In this document: piece by piece, positions 60,057 to 64,000 of the stretch | Numbering within the stretch: the stretch's first letter is position 1 | Layout of the letters: every line of letters starts with the position of its first letter | Assembly: GCF_004354045.1 (NCBI RefSeq) | Contig: NZ_SMRT01000010.1 | Span: 179,635-243,634 of the forward strand | Source: Paenibacillus piri | GTDB taxonomy: Bacteria; Bacillota; Bacilli; Paenibacillales; NBRC-103111 | DNA length: 64,000 bases | Direction of reading: 5' to 3' | Made by a program: the position numbers and the translations under genes | The notes under the pieces: model-generated | The model's input: the letters and a program-made list of their open reading frames with translations, nothing else | Databases searched by the model: none | What the model was told of the DNA's origin: nothing

Positions 60057-61259
60057 CTATTCGCTAGCTTTCCATATGTTTGAAGCCTCTATCCACTGCA
60101 GCGCCTGCTCCGCCGTGCCGGCGAGCACATTGACATGCCCCATTTTGCGGTTATGCTTCGCCTCGTGCTTGCCGTACAAATGCACCTTGGCTGTTACGCC
60201 GTCGGCCTGCCGCTCGGACTCCGGCTGCACGATCCAATCGAGCAGCGGCTCGACATGCTGTCCCAGCACATTGCCCATGACAACCGGCGTCAGCAGCTCC
60301 GTCGAGCCGAGCGGCAGGTTGCAGATCGCCCTGACATGCTGCTCGAACTGCGACGTTTTGCATGCCTCCATCGTATAATGGCCGGAATTATGCGGCCGCG
60401 GCGCAAGCTCGTTGACGAACAGCTCGCCCTCCGGTGTCAAAAACATTTCGACGGCAATCAAACCGATCACGCCCATCGACTCGGCGATCCGCACCGCCAG
60501 CCGCTCCGCCTCCAACTGAATGGATTTCGGCGTTCTTGCAGGCACAATGGATAAATGCAATATATTGTTTACATGTATGTTTTCCGCCGCCGGGAATGCC
60601 TTGACTTCTCCGCGCGGACTTCTTGCTGCTATGACCGATATTTCCTTCTCAAAGTGGATAAACTGCTCCAGCACGAGCTCCGTCTTGGCACGGCTTAACG
60701 TTTCGTATGCCTCGTCCACTTCGTCGAGCGAACGGATCACCCATTGCCCTTTGCCGTCATAGCCGCCTGTTGACGTCTTGAGCACGCACGGCGTGCCGAA
60801 CCGCTTCACAGCTTCAAGCAGCTCGGCGGCGCTTGCGATTTCCGCATACGGCGCGACCTTCACGCCGGCGGCCTCGATCGCCCGCTTCTCGCGCAGCCGG
60901 TGCTGCGTCGTGTACAGCAGCCTGCTGCCCTGCGGCACGTACGATTCTTTCATCAGCAGCTCCGTCACGTCGGCGTCGACGTTCTCGAACTCGTAGGTGA
61001 TGACATCCGAGTCGTTCGCCAGCGCGCGCGCAGCTTCGATATCGTGGTACGCCGCCGTAATTTGCCGGTCGGCCACCTGGCCGCACGGCGCATCCGGCGT
61101 CGGGTCGAGCGTCACGAAGCGGTAGCCCATTGCCCGGCCCGCCAAGGCCAGCATGCGGCCCAGCTGGCCGCCTCCAAGGACGCCGATTGTGCCGCCCGGA
61201 CGAATAACGCGGCCGGCTTCCGCTGCCGCATCGTTGCGGCCGTTTTCCGCCGCGCTCAT
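60057..61259 (-). CDS. purK: N5-carboxyaminoimidazole ribonucleotide synthase
   Basis: 400 aa ATP-grasp enzyme. GTIGVLGGGQLGRMLALAGR near 24-43, CVLKTSTGGYDGKGQWVIRS near 160-180, and ELAPRPHNSGHYTMEACKTS near 285-305. Uses ATP and bicarbonate to make N5-CAIR. Overlaps purE by 4 bp (ATGA). Confidence 0.96.
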   Translation of the reverse strand: MSAAENGRNDAAAEAGRVIRPGGTIGVLGGGQLGRMLALAGRAMGYRFVTLDPTPDAPCGQVADRQITAAYHDIEAARALANDSDVITYEFENVDADVTELLMKESYVPQGSRLLYTTQHRLREKRAIEAAGVKVAPYAEIASAAELLEAVKRFGTPCVLKTSTGGYDGKGQWVIRSLDEVDEAYETLSRAKTELVLEQFIHFEKEISVIAARSPRGEVKAFPAAENIHVNNILHLSIVPARTPKSIQLEAERLAVRIAESMGVIGLIAVEMFLTPEGELFVNELAPRPHNSGHYTMEACKTSQFEQHVRAICNLPLGSTELLTPVVMGNVLGQHVEPLLDWIVQPESERQADGVTAKVHLYGKHEAKHNRKMGHVNVLAGTAEQALQWIEASNIWKASE

Positions 61260-61741
61260 TCCAGCACGCCGCTTTCGATGACCGTCTGGCGGATGCGCTC
61301 GCGGCGCTTGCCAACCTTGCGCTGCACTTCCGGATCGAACGCGCCGATGATTTGCGCCGCCAATAGGCCCGCATTCGTTGCGCCCGCGTGGCCGATCGCA
61401 ACCGTGGCGACCGGTATGCCGCCCGGCATCTGGACGATCGACAGCAGCGAGTCCAGCCCGTTCAACGTTGAAGTTTTAACGGGAACGCCAATAACCGGCA
61501 GCTCCGTTTTCGCGGCAACCATACCGGGCAGATGAGCGGCTCCGCCCGCTCCTGCGATAATGACTTTTAATCCCCGCTCCGCTGCCGATGCCGCATAATC
61601 GAACATCAGATCGGGTGTGCGGTGGGCCGAAACCACTTTTTTCTCATAAGGTACTCCAAGCTCTTCCAGCATGTCGCAAGCATGCTTCATCGTTTCCCAA
61701 TCGGACTTGCTTCCCATGATGACGCCTACCAGAACAGACAT
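61256..61741 (-). CDS. purE: N5-CAIR mutase
   Basis: 161 aa. First gene of the pur operon; VGVIMGSKSDWETMKHACDM near 5-25, KVVSAHRTPDLMFDYAASA near 36-55, VIIAGAGGAAHLPGMVAAKT near 64-84, PVIGVPVKTSTLNGLDSLLS. Class I PurE moving the carboxyl to give CAIR. Preceded by a guanine-type riboswitch and PurR-like boxes. Confidence 0.96.
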   Translation of the reverse strand: MSVLVGVIMGSKSDWETMKHACDMLEELGVPYEKKVVSAHRTPDLMFDYAASAAERGLKVIIAGAGGAAHLPGMVAAKTELPVIGVPVKTSTLNGLDSLLSIVQMPGGIPVATVAIGHAGATNAGLLAAQIIGAFDPEVQRKVGKRRERIRQTVIESGVLE

Positions 61742-61952
61742 TTCGAACCTCCGTCATATACTTTGGAAAATAAAAAACGCCCGGCAAATAGATCGCCTAA
61801 CAAAAGAAGGTCGACAAAGGCATTTCGTTAGTGATCCCCTATGTTCACATCGACCATTCTCTTTTTAAGCAGCCTACCAACAGGACGACAAGAATACCTC
61901 AAGCGCAAGCTAAGGCCTAGCACCAGCGTGCTGACCTTTCCGTTAACGCTTA

Positions 61953-62019
61953 CTCGTAGTCCAAAAATTCAAGGTTTTTGGGTAGATACTTTCGGGCCAT
62001 ATCCCCGACATTATACGAG
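61953..62019 (-). ncRNA. Purine riboswitch aptamer (guanine class) in the pur leader
   Basis: Read on the minus strand: P1 CTCGTA/TACGAG (62014-62019 with 61953-61958), J1/2 TAATG, P2 TCGGG-GATATGG-CCCGA, J2/3 AAGTATCTACC, P3 CCAAAAA-CCTTGAA-TTTTTGG, J3/1 ACT. These match xpt-type purine riboswitches; the GACTA form has C at the discriminator position (guanine or hypoxanthine), not the U of adenine riboswitches. It lies about 210 nt before purE. A T-rich run (61771-61776 on the complement) may be the end of the expression-platform terminator, but I could not settle the alternative pairing. Confidence 0.92.
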
Positions 62020-62066
62020 ACGTTTCGACATTTTTAGCTATTCGTTCCATTGCCTTTTACGCTTTA

Positions 62067-62095
62067 AGTTTACAGCGAGGGGGAGCTCATGTCAA
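62067..62095 (-). promoter_or_regulatory. Sigma-A promoter of the pur operon
   Basis: Minus strand TTGACA - 17 bp - TAAACT, ending about 50 nt before the riboswitch P1. Confidence 0.8.
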
Positions 62096-62100
62096 CCTAA

Positions 62101-62145
62101 AAAGGCGAACATTTTATGAAATAAATCCTTAAAAGGTTCGCATTT
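62101..62145. promoter_or_regulatory. Pair of inverted PurR-like boxes
   Basis: AAAGGCGAACATT (62101-62113) and, on the other strand, AAATGCGAACCTT (62133-62145) are inverted copies centred on the CGAAC core of the B. subtilis PurBox (AWWWCCGAACWWT). They lie just upstream of the -35, as in the B. subtilis pur operon; the spacing is slightly larger. Confidence 0.7.
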
Positions 62146-62845
62146 AATCAAATTCTCTGCTTATATTTTCCGATTGTCCGGCCTTTTGTTTCAATTTCAA
62201 AAGCTGCTCATGCATGTCCCCGATTTCTTCCTCCGTCAAACCGCCTGCCTCCCGCTCTGCCGCCTCCAGACCGGACCAGCTTTCTACCATACGCAGCCCT
62301 TCATCCAATAATCCGGCGTTGTCCGGCTCGTCCTCCAGCGCAAAAAACAGCATATCCTCGGCTCGCGCCAATTGTCCGCTCTCCGAGTAATAATGCATCA
62401 GCAGCACCGTTACATGCGGCGTCATCCGCAGCTGACTCACCTGCGGCAGCAGCTCGGCGATCCGCTCCGCGGCGTCCGGCTTGAACGGCTCCGCTTCGGG
62501 AATCCGGTTTAGCTCCAGCAGCAGCTCCAACGCTTTGAGCCGGCAGTCCAGGCTGTCCGCTTCTTTGCCTTGGTCGTACAGCACTTCTCCTTCCGCCTTC
62601 AGCATATCGCCGAGCAGCAGCACCTTCCCTGCATCTACATGCCCCTGCGTCGAAAGCAGGCCGAGCAGGTCTTTGGCCGACAAGGCGCGGACCAGCTTGG
62701 AATTCAATCCGAGCAGTTGCTTCATCGCTTGCGCCAGCAGCTCCATCGCTTCGGCGAACCGCTGGTTGCGCCTCTGAAAAATAACTTTCCCCAACACGAC
62801 GCTGAACTGCTCGATCATGCGCAGCAAATAATCTCTTTGGTACAT
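62144..62845 (-). CDS. DUF6483-like helical protein
   Basis: 233 aa, no membrane segment. Begins MYQRDYLLRMIEQFSVVLGK, which I associate with DUF6483 proteins (from memory). The remainder is all-helical with TPR-like pairs (AEAMELLAQAMKQLLGLNSK; ELLLELNRIPEAEPFKPDAA; HVTVLLMHYYSESGQLARAE). ATG 62845 follows GGAGGGG. It lies just upstream of the pur operon; its 3' end overlaps the PurR-like box region, so readthrough into pur is possible. Function unknown. Confidence 0.75.
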   Translation of the reverse strand: MYQRDYLLRMIEQFSVVLGKVIFQRRNQRFAEAMELLAQAMKQLLGLNSKLVRALSAKDLLGLLSTQGHVDAGKVLLLGDMLKAEGEVLYDQGKEADSLDCRLKALELLLELNRIPEAEPFKPDAAERIAELLPQVSQLRMTPHVTVLLMHYYSESGQLARAEDMLFFALEDEPDNAGLLDEGLRMVESWSGLEAAEREAGGLTEEEIGDMHEQLLKLKQKAGQSENISREFD

Positions 62846-63064
62846 AGCCAACCCCTCCGTTTTTCCGTCAACGGTCTTCCTAATTAATTATTGTAGCGCA
62901 AAAAGATGCTGACGGAAAAGTTTGGCCGCATTTCATGACCGATATTGTCTAAATCTAGACGTATATCGTAAAGAAATGTACCATAATAAGCTGTTGTGGA
63001 AAAAAATAACCGGCGTACAACGCAATTTGTAATAGATTTATACTTAATTGAGGAGGGTATTCAT

Positions 63065-63190
63065 ATGCAATCCAATCAACCAAATCAAGAAATGAAGCTG
63101 CACTACCGGAAACCGGCTAAGCGCTGGCTTCAAGCGCTCCCTCTCGGTAACGGACGGATTGGAGCGATGGTTCATGGCGAGACAGTATAG
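63065..63190 (+). pseudogene. 5' fragment of a GH95 alpha-L-fucosidase gene
   Basis: ATG 63065 follows GAGGAGGG. The 41-residue product contains MKLHYRKPAKRWLQALPLGNGRIGAMVHG, of which KPAKRWLQALPLGNGRIGAM is characteristic of the GH95 N-terminus (normal length about 750 aa). It stops at TAG 63188 right after the break. The intact start and ribosome site suggest recent loss. What follows is a different gene, so a deletion or recombination fused the two. Confidence 0.75.
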
Positions 63191-64000
63191 CCAAAAGCCC
63201 GAGCGGAACGGCGCTCGGCGGGATCGGAAGCGGAATGTCGGAATTTACTGCCGCTTGGGGCATCTTGGACGGCTTTTATAAGGATCCCGCTAGCGGAAAG
63301 CTGCTTTACGGACCGCTGCAGCCACAGTATAAAGATTATTTGACCACTATGGCCAGCTGGTACAAAAAAGGACTGATCGACCCCGAGTTTGCTTCCACAG
63401 ATGCGAAAGGTTTAACGACGAAGCTGCAGAACGAGCTGGTCGGCACGACGTACGGCTCGCTCGGTTCCATCATCGGCAACACAACTACATTGGCTAGAAC
63501 GAAAAATCCTAACTTTTCATTAATCGGTGTGAAGCCTCCGATCGGTCCGAATCGTCAGACTCATTGACTATCTATATTCGGATGAAGGTCAGGCGCTTAT
63601 GAACTGGGGGATCGAGGCAAAAGCTATGCAGTGAAGGACGGCAAGAAATCATTTACCGATGACATTATGAAGAGTAAGGACGGCAAATCGCCGCAGCAAG
63701 CCATCTACCGCTATGCAGCACCGGTATTCGGGCATACTAAAGTTATGGAATACGACGCTTGGAGCCAAATTTCATTGCCGTTCCCGGAACAACAGGAATC
63801 TATTAAACTTTTCACCAGCGCGGATACTTCTCTGAATACGACCACTTCGCTCAGTCTTACTTCGGATGAAAGCTCCAAATTGGGCTCCATCATGAGCGAT
63901 ATCAATACGTATACACAGGAAACGGTACTAAGAATCCTCATGGGAGCCGATCCAATAAGCAAAATTGATGAATTCCAAAAAAGGCTGAAGAGCATGGGAA
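63187..64000 (+). pseudogene. Frameshifted fragment of an ABC sugar-binding lipoprotein gene
   Basis: From about 63187 the frame reads KSPSGTALGGIGSGMSEFTA and FYKDPASGKLLYGPLQPQYK, typical of large Paenibacillus LipO/YtcQ-type solute-binding proteins. A frameshift near 63552 changes to the frame with RLIDYLYSDEGQALMNWGIE, another near 63622 to YAVKDGKKSFTDDIMKSKDG, which then stays open (AIYRYAAPVFGHTKVMEYDA ... VLRILMGADPISKIDEFQKR) past the window end. N-terminal signal and first domain are missing. A sugar ABC system and a GH95 gene were probably neighbours before decay. Confidence 0.82.

Noticed and set aside
61841..62119. 92-codon plus-strand frame in the pur leader
   Set aside because: It is antisense to a clear riboswitch and promoter; no ribosome site.
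63235..63567. 110-codon frame as an intact small gene
   Set aside because: The same protein similarity continues in other frames before and after it, so it is part of a frameshifted binding-protein pseudogene.

Overview
The window looks like chromosome from a Gram-positive, moderately GC-rich, endospore-forming Bacillota, most likely Paenibacillus or a close relative in Paenibacillaceae. Strong purine-rich ribosome binding sites, GTG/TTG starts, lipoproteins, a sigB/rsb cluster, YtxH and DUF948 proteins, an IDEAL-domain protein and a B. subtilis-like pur operon support this. It is a family-level inference from gene content. No rRNA, tRNA, CRISPR array or intact insertion sequence was seen.

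Layout. (1) 1-6.8 kb: tandem repeat, aroA, LysR and AraC regulators, a phytanoyl-CoA-dioxygenase-like enzyme with a small partner gene, and a MATE-like membrane protein. (2) 6.8-15.9 kb, minus strand: a LacI-controlled sugar operon (solute-binding lipoprotein, two permeases, unknown protein, cytoplasmic sulfatase, GH32 hydrolase, PfkB kinase) with two perfect 22-bp palindromic operators. (3) 16.2-19.4 kb: a 45-aa membrane protein, a class B penicillin-binding protein, GlsB/YeaQ-like and YtxH proteins. (4) 19.6-34.5 kb: a general-stress block with rsbV-rsbW-sigB, DUF948, FapA-like, an alpha/beta hydrolase, a REC-histidine kinase, a CheR-type methyltransferase, a giant hybrid kinase and a REC-PP2C phosphatase (the last three resembling RsbM, RsbK and RsbY), then YflT-like and DUF1328 proteins. 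Six sites of form G(T/A)TTC-N-N14-G(G/T)(G/T)TA(A/C) precede genes here and are candidate sigma-B promoters. (5) 34.5-37.4 kb: FadR-type regulator, galactonate-dehydratase-like enolase and an SDR. (6) 37.7-47.3 kb: a two-component system, NlpC/P60, DUF3048, DUF2905, sugar isomerase/epimerase, extradiol dioxygenase, MFS, thioredoxin, IDEAL and Rrf2 genes. (7) 47.6-62.1 kb: purine operon purE-K-B-C-S-Q-L-F-M-N-(AICAR transformylase)-(purO)-D with upstream PurR-like boxes, a sigma-A promoter and a guanine-class riboswitch. (8) 62.1-64 kb: a DUF6483-like gene and a wreck in which the 5' end of a GH95 fucosidase gene is joined to a frameshifted solute-binding-protein gene.

Most notable: bifunctional PurH is replaced by a stand-alone AICAR transformylase plus an archaeal-type IMP cyclohydrolase (PurO); the sigma-B partner-switch module carries its own recognisable promoters; and a sulfatase without a signal peptide sits in a fructoside operon, suggesting import of a sulfated sugar followed by cytoplasmic desulfation. 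Several non-coding repeats (an inverted pair 22 kb apart, a TIR-bounded palindromic element in the pur operon, stacked hairpins near 26 kb) are not explained by genes.
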